DNA of 64,000 nucleotides from Astropecten irregularis (lineage: Eukaryota; Echinodermata; Asteroidea; Paxillosida; Astropectinidae). The translations under genes were made by a program, and so were the position numbers. Positions 15,801 through 24,845 of this stretch are shown piece by piece. Each line of letters begins with the position of its first letter. Within the stretch, counting starts at the first letter, position 1. Location of the stretch: positions 23,767,873 to 23,831,872 of the forward strand of contig OZ020248.1 in assembly GCA_963971285.1 (NCBI GenBank). The letters run 5' to 3'. The notes below the pieces were generated by a model. It was not told where the DNA came from and searched no databases. It worked only from the letters and a program-made list of their open reading frames with translations.

Positions 15801-18800
15801 TCCGTGTTTCTAATTTTTTGTACTCAGCCAGGATTTTCAAAATTGACTAATGATAATGCACAAAAACAGGGAATCAAAATGTTAAATTTGTAATTTCACA
15901 TCCAATTCCATGGAAGAAAAATTGAAAGCTGCTGAAAACAGTCGGTGTGCATTGTGTCCACAGATGTAACAAATAATGTTCATTAATGTCCATAAAAAAA
16001 ACAGTCCATGTACATGTGGTCCTCTAGCTGCAATCTTCTGTAAAGGTTACTCATTTCTTGGTCAAGAATGTAAGTGAATTCATTTTGGATTGATTTTGTA
16101 ACCTACAATGTACGTGACAACCTTTCCCCGTAGTCTTCTTCTAGCCAGGGATAGGGAAGGGCACAAGACGGGGAAGGAACCCGGTAATGAGCCGGTTGGG
16201 GGGAAGAGGAGGACCAGGTGGTGCGATGATGGAAATTAGACGCCGGACAGAAATCTGTGAACCTCGACTGGCAGCATTTACTTATGAACATACGATGTTA
16301 ATAGTGACGGCCCAAGGATGCACATAGTTGGCACGTACGCATGTAGTCAATGTCTGGGGGCAAGGTGGGTGGATAAATGGAAATGGGAGGGGGCAGAATG
16401 AATATTACCCTTGGCTGGTGCAAGTTACACTCATTTTAAAGTAGTTTTTTTTCCTTTCGTCTTTCATTTTCTTTGAAGCCAATTGGAAGTGACTGTCTGC
16501 GTCTGAATCAGATTAAATTTCACATGTGTACTGAACGTAACTGTATGGGCCGTATTCACAGTGCATCCATCCTGCGCGCATTCGACATGTTCCAAGCAGT
16601 GCAATCAGACTGAGGCTTGGATTCAAAATAGTCTGGTACCTGTTTTCTTTTCAGAATTGGTGTTATCTTTGCCAACGGGTATACAAGGAAAGTGACAAAA
16701 TGGATGCACCATATTGAATAAGGCCTGTAGTATGCTGTTTGATGAGGGCCGTATTAGAATGCATGTAGTGCACTGTATTTAAAGGCATTGCATACGTTTG
16801 GTAATGACTCTGAAAATTTATGGCAATAAAAACTTACTTGGTGAGAAGTACAGCTGCTTTGGAAAGTATAATGCATATTGAGAAACGTTCAATTCGAAGT
16901 ACCGCGGTTATGGAAAAATATGTCATTTTTTAGCTCCAAAAATTATGAATCTGAGAAGCGTTATGGCCGTAACGCTTCTCAGCTATTGACTTACTGTTCT
17001 CTGGCGTGAAATAACCGCTCTAGTTTGTCGCCAAAATCTCAAAAACGCTACCACCTTTTGAATTGAAACTTTCACAGGTTAGTTTTATGGTATATATAAA
17101 CAATTATATTGGTTTGAAACAAACATTAGGCTCAAATTACCAAACGTATGCAATCCCTTTAAAACAATTTCAAAATTTCATAAATAGCTGGATTCCTATC
17201 ATGCAGATAACTCAGGCACATTCAAATTAAAGATACATAGGATGTATATGTACATGTACACGAGCCTAGAATGTTGTTTTTAAGATTCTGAGTCACACGT
17301 TCAGAAGTCAGTCAGTATACACTGTAAAGTGAGGCTTGCAGATACATTCTTTTGGAAAAGAGTGTAGTTCTGAAAAGAACCGTGAGTTTAGACTTGACGT
17401 TCCGACCAGTGTGCTCTGGCCGTCCTCATTCTCTCTCATTCTGATTAGGGAGCTTTTAGATTGGTCATACATGTATGTTGGTGTAAATGTGGACCTTCAC
17501 ATCGACCACAAATGCGAGAACGTCGTGCTGAACATCAAAACCGTAGTTTGTGCATCCTCAACTCACTCAGACAACACTGGTGATGACTTGACGCATGCGC
17601 AAAGACTCGGCATGACGCAATCACATATTAGTCGATGTAGTCAACGTGAAAATCTAAAGCTCCCTTTCCTCTCTCTGAGGATAACCAGAGCACACTGGTC
17701 AGAATGTTGAGTTAACACACCTGGTTCTTTTTCAGAATCACACTGTACTGCTTCCCAAAAGAGTACACAGGGCATCCACAAGCCTTCGGACATCAGGTAT
17801 CTCCGCTATGCAAAGCTTCAAATCCCACTCAGGTTACAAAAGTGAGACCTTGGGTACTTGTCTGGTTCCGGTACTCACCCCTGCATCAGAAGCCAGAGAC
17901 CAGTTACTGCTAAACTTCCTAATGTCCGGTATGGAGAGGGCCTTCTCCCACATCTGGGGCTCCTTCTCGGGCGGTGCCGGGGGTGCCGTATCCATGGACC
18001 CATTGGAATCAAAAGCTCCGAAGGACGGCAGGGCAACAGCCTGAGTGAAATTTGGGCAGAACACAAAATAACAGATCAACGATCAAGGAGGTCAACAGTT
18101 GAAATGCTTTAAAAGATACTATCATGCTTTGGTAGATAACCAAAACAGAAATGTTCACAGATTTACCTCATTACTTACAGGGTATAAAGATGGAACTGGT
18201 ACAAACATACTGCTAAAATTGTTCCACCTGAAATGTTATATTTATCCAGAAATGAGTCAAACAAAAGACCAGAAACAGTTTGATCAAAACATAACAAATT
18301 AGGCTTACAATTACCTTGATACAATTTCGATTAAAAATTGCACTTGCACTGTTTTCTACTGTTTCCAATGATCAATTGAGCTAAACATTTCATAGGTTTG
18401 TTTTTATTTCAATGACAAATCAAATTATGAACAGACAGCTGATCAACTTTACCAAAGTATGATAGAATGTCAGAATCAACAGAACTGTACTGTATTCACA
18501 ACGTTCGATGATTTGTAATGTGTAATTTGTGTATCCTTTTAATAGGATACCCGCAGAAAAAAGCAGATACAACAATCCATGTCCATTAGAAAGTGTGTAC
18601 ACAAGGTTGGGCATCCATGTGGCACATCGGCCCAATTGGTACAATTACCAAGTCCCGGTAATTCAACCAAATATATTATAATTGCTCAAACCAAAATTGG
18701 TGACAAATTTAAATCCTGTCAGTGTCAACGCCCTTTCCCATAGTCCTAACAAACCCAATTTATACTGTAAATCACAAAAATGTGTTCATATGGCAATGAT

Positions 18801-21800
18801 GGGCCTATAGGATGCTGCAAACTCTCAACCTACACTGTACATGTACTGGAATGACCCGAAATAGAAGTTTCAGACAGAACACACTTGAGTTACTAACATT
18901 TAATGTTCAGAGACTACATACTGACATAGGATCTTTCTCAAGGCTACGCAGTATACACATAAACAATGTACATTCAGTTTGTACATATTGCATAAATAAC
19001 GATTAACTGCACTTTTAGTTGAATAACCGTGGACATGTAACACAATGCACTGGTTAATAATAAGCTAATAATGACCCTCTTCCTGAGTCCAATTTTTACA
19101 GGCAAATTGAATTACTTAGCATTTCAGGTTATGGAGCCACTTCCCCGCTGTTTTCACATTCTCTTACTTGGCTAAAGAAAGGATGAGTCAATAATTTTCA
19201 ACCCTCCTTTATTCCGCGACGTGATTGCTGACATAAAGGTGTCATAATCCACACAAAAACCATACCCAGTACTTGTAAGTTTGCAGTGCTTACAAGGGAA
19301 AGATGTACGTTCAACATACATGTACCGTTAATTTTAAAGAGATGTGAAATTTGTTGCAAATATCTTTAGCTGAATGGAACAGAAAGCAAGCAAGCCCTAA
19401 TTACATGGAACACAGACCGATGAGAAAAGTGCAAGGCTATTACAGAAACATGAAGAAAAAATCTACGTGTGCCTCATAGAGCTATATTAAAATTACTAGA
19501 GCGCTAGCTCCACGTTCTCCGTGCGTGTATGTAGATGCTTTGAAGCCGTCATGGGCGCAGTCATTTTGAATTTGAGTGCATGTCTGTGGAACAAGAACAC
19601 TTTGACTGGAATGCCTTTCGAAGAGTGTACTCTATAAAACGCGCAAGTATGCGCGAACGGTACCGGTAGCGCGTCTTGATGAAGTAGATTAGTAATACAA
19701 TACACCTGTAACTGCTGCAAACTGCTCATCAACCAAAATAATAGCCTGTAATCAGGTAATAGGCCTAGATATATAAAAATGCTTGGAGTTACATGTAGGA
19801 AGGCCTGTCACTTTGATCCTAGCAGGATCTTTCTCTAAGTTTTCAAAGACTAAAAAGCTTTCTGTTTTTTAAAGACTTCTAGAAAGATCCTGCTAGGATC
19901 AAATTTATGCCAGGCCCTCCTACAGTGTAACTCCCATCATTAGATACAAAAAATATGAAACGGCGGTTAAAAAATTAAAATAAATAATAAACTTTGACTG
20001 AAAATGCTGTACGTGTGTAGTAATGGCTTATGAACCAGTGCATTGTGTTGCGTGCCCATACTGTCCTAGCTCTAAGAGGTTTGTGAGGATAAATCAAGCA
20101 GAACAAATAAACCAGTTCCTGTACTTGATACTGCACACGGCTGTGTATGGATTCTGTTCTATTCCCATCCACTACACTACACTACACATCCACATCCCTG
20201 GCATTCAGCTCTCGACAGCTCGATGACAAAATATTTTCCAAAAGTACAGCCGGTCAGCTTTCAACTTTAAGTATGACGCAGAGAGTCCACTGAAAATCCA
20301 GACGTCCTGCAGTCTTCTTTCCCTAACAGGCTGACAAATCAAATGATCCCACTCCTGCCACTAGAATGACTCTGCCAGGATGGCTACAACAAGGCATAAA
20401 GAGATTGAGGCTTATGTACACGACAGAACTCACCAAGTAGTCGTTGGTGCCGAAGTACATGAAATGTGCCATCTTTAATTAAAGAGGCTGATCCCACACA
20501 AACATGAAGTCTCCTACCAGCTCTTGGCTAGATGAAGGTTCTCGGTTAGGGTACAACTTTAATTCCTAAAGTCTTATCCAGCTCGGTCCTCAAGACATAA
20601 ACACAAGATCCAGCAGAGCACTGTCTCCATCGTGGCAACACTTGAACTACTAAACACACATCTATCTCAGCAACGGGGCACTAGACCGTCTTATGATTGG
20701 CCTCCCCTTCAAGACAAGTCTGAGGTTTCTCTGGCAGCAGTGCAACGGACTGAGTCACTAAACTAATTGGCAAGGCTTCAATAGGGAGCACCACATCCTG
20801 TACTATTTCCTCTTGCTGATTTCATGCTTTAAAACACATCATGTGTGGGAATAAAGAGTAATAGTAAACATGGCAAAGACAAATTCACAATGCCGTCCAT
20901 TCATGGAATCGGGCCAAATTCGGGTACTGCCTTGACTGGTCATGGAAACTCTTCTTTTAAGGTAAAAGTCATAGACTGTCTAAATGTATCGAATACAGTA
21001 CTTAGTCTACTCAAGCTAGGTAAACTTGTCTAGAGCCCTACACTGCTTCACGATCACAACACAAAGAAAGGAAATTAAGCGTGTAAATGTGGCAGACAGG
21101 ATCCAGAGACCCACAGTTTTTCTCATGAACTGACCGGAGACAAGGCCATTTTGCAAAGGGATATGATCGATGTCCACTCCTGATACAAAACCGACATGTA
21201 CTGTCAGACTGTATGCCTGCGGTCAGTCAAACATTTCAAGGGGAAAAACCAAGGCTGGACTGGGGCAAGGTAATGGAAAAGGATGATGCATGTATGATGA
21301 TGTAGCAATTGGCTTCCTACTGTACAATGCATGAACTCACATACATTGTATACAACCATGATTTTAAGCATAGATAGTATAGCGCCGCTTGCGGTGCAAG
21401 ATAAGCCTACTCAGCCCAAAAAGTGAAGTATCATTTGGCCGCCATTTTAGTAAGCAACGGAACTTCGAATGGTACCAAAAACGTACAAATTTGTACATTT
21501 GTTCTACCAAGTTTGTCTTTTGACTCCACGGTCGTATTTGAACTTCGGTTAGCTGTATTTTTGTTGCCATTTTACCGGGAAACTGCGCCACTGTCTCAGT
21601 GTGATTGTTGGGTCGTTGAATATTCATATAACGTGTGTTGGATCTATTGGTTGTGTATACTGAGAGCGCCGCATGAATATGCATAGAATTGCATAGTCAC
21701 CCGGAGATGTCGTACGGCCGACCGTTGATCGTTGCGTAGTCGTACACCGTGTGTGTTTGCATCTAGGCACATAAAGTGATGCGTGCTCCGTACATGCCTC

Positions 21801-23827
21801 CAACAGCCCTGCATGCATGCGTAACGAGTTGGGCCAGCACATGGTTTCCGTGACGTCACGAGCTCTGCCTTGCGCGTTGACCAATCAGCGCTGTGCTTGT
21901 CACACACGGCACTGTTCCAATCCGTGTTACAGTACATGGGGAATTTTTCGCTGTGTACTGAGTACTGAGTACTCCTAGGTTAAAAATGTTTGACACAGCC
22001 GGACAAGTTTTCTTTAAAAACAAGTAACATTAGACAAACGGTTTTAAAAGATTGCGCAGGTTGAAAGACTGGGCTCAATAGGGCTCCGCGCTCGTGATAT
22101 CACATTCAGAAGTTCGGACAAACAAGTCGCACGTGGCCCCATTAACTTACACGGAAACGTTGTGATGTTTGTCCGAACATCCAGGTAAGTATAGCTGTCG
22201 ATAACAAAGGGCGTATATTCTATCAATGTCTATAAATAGCTCGAGCACGTACATGTGTAGCCCTATGATTCATGCAGAATACCCCGCCACTCGAAGGCCA
22301 GTGTATAAACATATGACTGAGCGGTCAAGAAGGACATTTGTACACAGATTCAACGAGGGAGAGTTGAGTGGCGGAGTATTCTGCAATCTACTCGGAAAGA
22401 ATTCCACTGACGGCCATGACGGAAACATGGTTATTTCCTCCAAAAGTGAACTTATTTATTTGATGCAAGTCATGATGAACTTCAATCTCAGGTGTGTAAA
22501 CTGGTGTAGCTTATCTAAAAAGTGAGATTTTCAGGGTTTGTTTACCTATCGTCCGGTCATGTGTTTTCACCCGACATGTGTTTTCGCCCCCCAAATTCGA
22601 CTCCCGTTTACCGCGAGATCGTGCAAGATTCTTTGTGATCAGTATCCCTGAAGTGATGACTACACTCAGGGCTATCTCTGACATTCAGGATGTTGAGAAT
22701 AAAGTTTCCAGTCGTGAGTGATACTCAAAAGTTAAAATACTGTGTGATTTTGGGTGTATTTACTAATGCATTTTAAGGCTAATGTTCAAACGTTTATAAA
22801 AGACACAATCTGTGGTCAAATATTCCAAACTAAACTGTCGTCTGCTCAAGCAACTTTCATTCTTCCGATGTAAAACGGCAGGTCATGTGACCCTGTTGCG
22901 ATCTGGGTTTTTATGGCGTGCCAATGAGACAAAAGTGTTAAAGTCTTTCTCTAATCGGAGTGACAGTGTTTTGTTTTTCTCCTTTAAATTTTAACTTTGA
23001 TAAGCTGATGTATCCATGTTTAGGCCTCTCATAATGATGCCAGATATTATGAAAAATGCTCTGATAATATTTCGCATTAAGATAAAAAATTAGATTTAAT
23101 TTTATTTGCCTTTAAATATGTCATGCATGATATTGTTGATAAATTATCTATAATTCACAATCTTGGAATCAAGACTGTTTTAGAACCTTTTTAAAATAAA
23201 CTCAATTGACCCAGTAAGAAGAATCGAGTCAGGACAATATTCCAGCAGTTTTTGAGTGACTAGGTGCGCCATAGCTACTCCGATGTCAATGAACTTTGCC
23301 GCTCAGCCAAGGGGGTGAAAACACATGACGTCGCGTTTACGTAGCGGAATTGGTGTCCCTGGAAATGACGGACAATATTTTCAAAGAAAAGACTTGAACT
23401 TCGAGGATTTTTACAGATAACAATCTGGAAGTGTCCAGTTGAAAGGTGTGAGGAGTGATTTTCTGATATTCCATTTCGTTTCCATTTTTGAGAAACTTTC
23501 CTGTTATCGGAGCGAAAACCGATAACTGCAGGATACAATTATACACTTCGAATGCAGCGGTAGCCATTTTTATCAAAACGCCCTCTGTTGGTCCCATAGG
23601 TTTGTGCACAAGTGATGGCCGTCTGTGAAATTCTTTTCATTCCCCTAATTCCGAACGTCCTAAATAAATTGATTTAGGCCTAGCCTACATCGATCAAAAG
23701 ATTCCGATCTGTAATTGAATTTCCTCACCCCTTCATTCTGAGCTTGACCATCCAAGCCGTTGATCAGAAAATCATCCAGATCCCCTAGAGGGGGAGGTGG
23801 CGGTGCAGGTGGTGGAGGCGGTGCCAT
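887..23827 (-). CDS. WASHC2: WASH complex subunit 2 (FAM21), 5' part
   Basis: Large tail subunit of the WASH complex, which drives Arp2/3 actin assembly on endosomes; in the family the N-terminal head holds the complex together and the long acidic tail binds retromer and capping protein. Exons in transcript order on the minus strand: 23827-23729 and/or 20472-20434 (first exon uncertain), 18040-17879, 14667-14503, 9324-9256, 8080-7901, 3842-3749, 2902-2841, 967-887. All have AG/GT borders and matching phases. Family signatures recalled from vertebrate FAM21 are clear: [81 protein letters not shown]. The last two exons start the Ser/Glu/Asp-rich tail. About 285-305 residues are visible; the rest, including retromer-binding repeats, lies past base 1. 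Introns are long (up to about 5 kb) and hold many foldback repeats. The 5' end of the 8080 exon could also be at 8074. Confidence 0.93.
1081..1584 (+). mobile_element. Non-autonomous DNA transposon, 5-bp target duplication
   Basis: A 504-bp element bounded by inverted ends GGTACGTTCAGACAGC and GCTGTCTGAACGTACC, with the direct repeat CATTG on both sides (1076-1080 and 1585-1589). The ends continue into imperfect inverted repeats rich in AAACCGATC/GTTTTA. It has no coding capacity. A second copy lies at 28371-28887 in the opposite orientation. It is in a WASHC2 intron downstream of the 2841 exon. Superfamily not assigned. Confidence 0.85.
2563..2786. mobile_element. Foldback element, GGGGCCAATTTCAT family
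   Basis: Ends AGGGGCCAATTTCATAGAGC and GATGAAATTGGCCCC with inner arms containing TTAAGCACCAAAATTTGCTTAAGC. Same family as 45-287 and 58976-59582. It sits in the WASHC2 intron beside the 2841 exon. Confidence 0.75.
3083..3275. repeat. CAGGCTCAGACTCAGGCTC-type dispersed repeat
   Basis: Block with CTCAGGCTCAGACTCAGGCT, then CATCCATATGCTGAAAATA, then AGAATCTACTTC and GATACCCATTATTTCAG. Related copies occur at 13835-14440, about 23900-24115 and 40185-40425, in both orientations. The CTG/GAG-rich ends give Glu-Pro-like frames that are not genes. Confidence 0.6.
4665..4795. mobile_element. Foldback fragment, AGGATCGAAACATCAGGCC family
   Basis: Left arm GGAGGGCCTGACATTTCAATC and right arm GATCGAAACATCAGGCC face each other about 100 bases apart. 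Related copies are at 19795-19935 and 47800-47990, with a fragment at 53429-53475. Confidence 0.6.
4821..5314. mobile_element. Degenerate TTAA-1 foldback MITE
   Basis: Begins near CATCATACTTTGGTAACATACC and ends ACCAAAGTATGAAGTTATC with TTTAA beyond. The interior shows the family's TGGGCACCGTATGGGACTG and its reverse complement around 5085-5215, so an inner hairpin is duplicated. In a WASHC2 intron. Confidence 0.65.
5955..6213. mobile_element. GTGCATCCATC foldback with a second foldback inserted
   Basis: Ends GGTGCATCCATCTTG and GGATGGATGCACC. Compared with the uninterrupted relatives at 16553-16730 and 53955-54122, the join CCAAGCC/TCAG is split by about 110 bases (6058-6168). The insert has its own imperfect inverted ends around GGCTGCGGCGCAAATTACACAC and GTGTGTTATTCGCAGCCAC. 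Confidence 0.7.
6835..7205. mobile_element. TTAA-2 foldback MITE
   Basis: TTAA, then AGGTATAATACATGATTGGTAA on the left, and TTACCAATCCTGTACTGTACCT then TTAA on the right. The right TTAA is shared with the next element. Family 2 differs from family 1 in its outer arms but shares interior blocks. Confidence 0.8.
7202..7545. mobile_element. Degenerate TTAA-1 foldback abutting a TTAA-2 copy
   Basis: Starts from the shared TTAA with AGGTAGCTTTATACTTTGGTAGC, contains GGGCACCATATGGGACTG and fades near AAAAGTATGAAG. Two elements using the same TTAA suggests insertion into, or at the edge of, an existing copy. Confidence 0.6.
8152..8389. mobile_element. Foldback, AAGGCCTTTTCCCACT ends
   Basis: Arms AAGGCCTTTTCCCACTAGAG and AAGTGGGAAAAGGCCCTTT bracket a GC-rich middle (repeated CACCCCGGGG / GGGGTGA). 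The stretch immediately precedes the WASHC2 exon at 7901-8080 on the transcript strand. Confidence 0.75.
8838..9040 (-). mobile_element. tRNA-derived SINE (family A)
   Basis: Contains the reverse complement of tRNA A and B box sequence in decayed form (ACCAACTGAGCAATCCAGCC), followed by the family body GGTGTCCCCAATAGTCAATTATC and GGCAGCCAGAAG. The same body follows the tRNA-like part in copies at 39-41 kb and 53 kb. Confidence 0.65.
9954..10575. mobile_element. Composite of TTAA-1 foldback copies
   Basis: Left part (from about 9954) shows AGTATCATATTTTGAAAGC and the family interior. From about 10305 a second right half ends in ACCAAAGTATGATACTACATTTAA. The two halves meet around CATGTACAGATTCATCATG, suggesting one element inserted into another or a deletion between two. 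Confidence 0.55.
10812..11190. mobile_element. TTAA-2 foldback MITE
   Basis: TTAA then AGGGATGGTACAGAACTGG on the left; TTACCAATTCTGTACCCTCCA then TTAA on the right. About 380 bases, no coding frame. Confidence 0.75.
11497..11862. mobile_element. TTAA-1 foldback MITE, near full length
   Basis: TTAA then AGGTAGTATCATACTTTGGT; right end ACCAAAGTATGATATTACCT then TTAA. The interior contains TTTTGATCTTTTAAAAGATC, itself a perfect small palindrome. Confidence 0.88.
12169..12552. mobile_element. TTAA-2 foldback MITE, diverged left end
   Basis: TTAA then AGGGAGCATATAGGATTTGCAA on the left; TTACCAATCATGTATTGTACCT then TTAA on the right. Confidence 0.7.
12945..13085. repeat. Dispersed TAGCGTTCCGCACTAATG repeat
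   Basis: The block from TAGCGTTCCGCACTAATGATG through GAGGTTCGGTGCTATTTTTA recurs at 56097-56240 with high similarity, in the same orientation. It is CpG-rich relative to its surroundings and has no coding frame. Confidence 0.65.
13159..13355 (+). repeat. Two-unit tandem duplication
   Basis: Two units of about 108 bases share GGATCAAG(R)T, ACCTCGGGTG, AAATCACCCC, GGAATACGGA and a GACAAGG end. The second unit is at about 13252-13355. It is in a long WASHC2 intron. Confidence 0.65.
13835..14440. repeat. Paired CTCTGGCTC repeats
   Basis: Three blocks of the family seen at 3083-3275 occur here in both orientations (CTGGCTCTGGCTCAGG near 13850; GAGCCGGAGCC near 14175 and 14395), with GATACCCTT and AGAATCTACTTCC between them. 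Probably nested or head-to-head insertions. Confidence 0.55.
14908..15045. repeat. Foldback with CpG-rich arms
   Basis: AATGGGAGACTTTGGAGAAC ... GTCAACAGCGCACGCGCAAA faces TTTGCGCGTGCGCTGTTGAC ... TTCTCCAAAGTCTTCCATT. A hairpin of about 60-bp arms that also creates long open frames on both strands. Confidence 0.8.
16553..16730. mobile_element. GTGCATCCATCC foldback, uninterrupted
   Basis: GGCCGTATTCACAGTGCATC at the left and GGATGCACC ... GAATAAGGCC at the right. Reference copy for 5955-6213 and 53955-54122. Confidence 0.7.
16779..17162. mobile_element. TTAA-3 foldback MITE
   Basis: TTAA then AGGCATTGCATACGTTTGGTAA; right end TTACCAAACGTATGCAATCCC then TTTAA. The centre has a second palindrome, GAGAAGCGTTATGGCCGTAACGCTTCTC-like. 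A third TTAA-flanked family, sharing TTAAAGG and TTTGGTAA with families 1 and 2 but little else. Confidence 0.82.
17300..17770. repeat. Foldback, CTCTGGCCGTCCTCA family
   Basis: CTGAAAAGAACCGTGAG, CAGTGTGCTCTGGCCGTCCT on the left face CCAGAGCACACTGGTCAG and GGTTCTTTTTCAGAATCACAC on the right, about 300 bases apart. Related to the palindrome at 37053-37294 and to fragments near 3360-3480 and 56340-56460. Confidence 0.65.
18109..18468. mobile_element. TTAA-1 foldback MITE, diverged
   Basis: TTAA then AAGATACTATCATGCTTTGG; the right end TTACCAAAGTATGATAGAATG lacks a clear TTAA. It lies about 70 bases from the acceptor of the WASHC2 exon 17879-18040. Confidence 0.6.
19795..19935. mobile_element. 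Foldback, GATCCTAGCAGGATC family
   Basis: GGAAGGCCTGTCACTTTGATC ... AGGATCTTTCT faces AGAAAGATCCTGCTAGGATC ... GCCAGGCCCTCC. Flanked by GCTCATCAACCAAAATAAT, also seen beside the 4665 and 47800 copies. Confidence 0.65.
20434..20472 (-). other. WASHC2: Candidate proximal first coding exon of WASHC2
   Basis: A 13-codon stretch beginning with ATG ([13 protein letters not shown]) ends at a good donor (TTG/GTGAGT) in phase 0, which matches the phase-0 acceptor of the next certain exon at 18040. A possible acceptor (GGGATCAG) lies just upstream, but an exon starting there would hit a stop in phase 0 before the ATG. It therefore works best as an alternative first coding exon with its own 5' UTR, or as a 39-nt cassette using the weak TTAAAG acceptor. 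The peptide is not one I recognise from other FAM21 proteins. Confidence 0.4.
22112..22175. repeat. Short hairpin, TTCGGACAAAC arms
   Basis: AGTTCGGACAAAC and GTTTGTCCGAAC face each other across about 35 bases. A second inverted pair (GCAGAATACCCCGCCACTC / GAGTGGCGGAGTATTCTGC) follows at 22274-22375. Confidence 0.6.
23729..23827 (-). other. WASHC2: Candidate distal first coding exon of WASHC2, proline-rich
   Basis: ATG-initiated, 33 codons, ending in phase 0 at GAAGGG/GTGAGG. It encodes a polyproline run ([13 protein letters not shown]) followed by an acidic-hydrophobic stretch, [11 protein letters not shown]. It can be joined in frame to 18040-17879. It sits about 370 bases from the CpG-containing ATGGCGGC block that probably marks the divergent promoter shared with TSR3. 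No other downstream minus-strand gene is available to use it, but membership in WASHC2 is an inference from phase and position only. Polyproline could bind profilin or SH3/EVH1 domains. Confidence 0.45.
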
Positions 23828-24187
23828 CTTTTTGCAGAATAAGTAACGAGTCTTTACCATTCATTTGTACACAGTCATGTCACGAGATTATGGGCCATAT
23901 CGAAACCTTGGTTTAGGCTCTGGCTAGGGCTTAGTCTTTGTCATTTAAAAGCTGAAAATATTATTAGTGCTTTTTTGTAAAAGCTGGAACTCGGTTTTTA
24001 TTTTCTAAACACACTTTCCTCTTCCAAACCGCATAAAGACCAATTATTTTGATATATTTTACTTGAGAATTGAGACTTGTATGAAATTGAGCCAAAGCCG
24101 AAGCCTTGTTTGGGAGAGGGCCTATGTGTTTCAACACTCGCATTGTCTCGCGTGATATCCGCTGACACTTGACCCACAATGCAGCAT

Positions 24188-24260
24188 TATCCAATATGGC
24201 GGCGCCCATGGTCGATGTGCAGATGTGTGTTCGGAGTTGACTTGTGAGTAATCGGCGTTG
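24188..24260 (+). promoter_or_regulatory. Likely divergent promoter / TSR3 5' UTR exon
   Basis: CCAATATGGCGGCGCCCATGG combines a CCAAT-like box with an ATGGCGGC (YY1-like) core in a locally CpG-rich patch. It is followed by a possible donor (GACTT/GTGAGT) about 45 bases later. A short upstream frame starting at 24197 (MAAPMVDVQ) ends before the donor. This fits a non-coding first exon for TSR3, whose first coding exon at 26868 begins with an acceptor, and lies 370 bases from the distal WASHC2 exon on the other strand. Confidence 0.35.
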
Positions 24261-24316
24261 ATTTAAGGGACTTTGAGAGGGCTTAGATCCATTGAATCCA
24301 GGGAGGATAATTTATT

Positions 24317-24845
24317 AATAGGCGATTGTGGGTTAACGGGATCCCAAAACACATTGATTTTTTTGGCTCTGAACTAACTTCTACTCCTCAAAAATGATAC
24401 TTTTGACTTTCAGCAAATGTTCCTGGGTCCTTAAAAGCCTACATTGAAGAAATTTGTTAAACATTTCAGGGTTAAAATTCAATTTTCTTACGCGCTTCTT
24501 GTAAACTTTAAAACAGACCGTCTGATCGCGTGAGGCCATTTTGTCTGGTCTGGTTAGTCTAGTGCCCAGACCCAACAGATCAAGAGTCCTCAAAATGTCA
24601 GAGTGGAAACCAGACTATTCTCGTCTGCGGTCGTCCGTGCGGCGGTGAAATGTTACAATCTTGGTTACCGTTTTTACCCCATAATTTCCCTCAAAAATCA
24701 AAGCCCTGCCCTCTTTCCAAACATTTAACCTTGGTAATATAGAGGAGGAGACCAACAAAGTATATGTAGGTAAGTTACTTTTCAAATAGTAGTTTCCTTT
24801 CCTTTATAGTTTTAGGACCCGTTAACCCACAATCCCCTATTAATA
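24317..24845. mobile_element. Foldback-ended element, ATTAATAGGCGATTGTGGG
   Basis: ATTAATAGGCGATTGTGGGT TAACGGG at the left is mirrored by CCCGTTAACCCACAATCCCC TATTAAT at the right, about 530 bases apart, with no coding frame between. Confidence 0.7.

Noticed and set aside
22226..22525. 99-codon open frame on the plus strand
   Set aside because: Contains an inverted repeat (22274-22375) and has no similarity or splice context; treated as chance.
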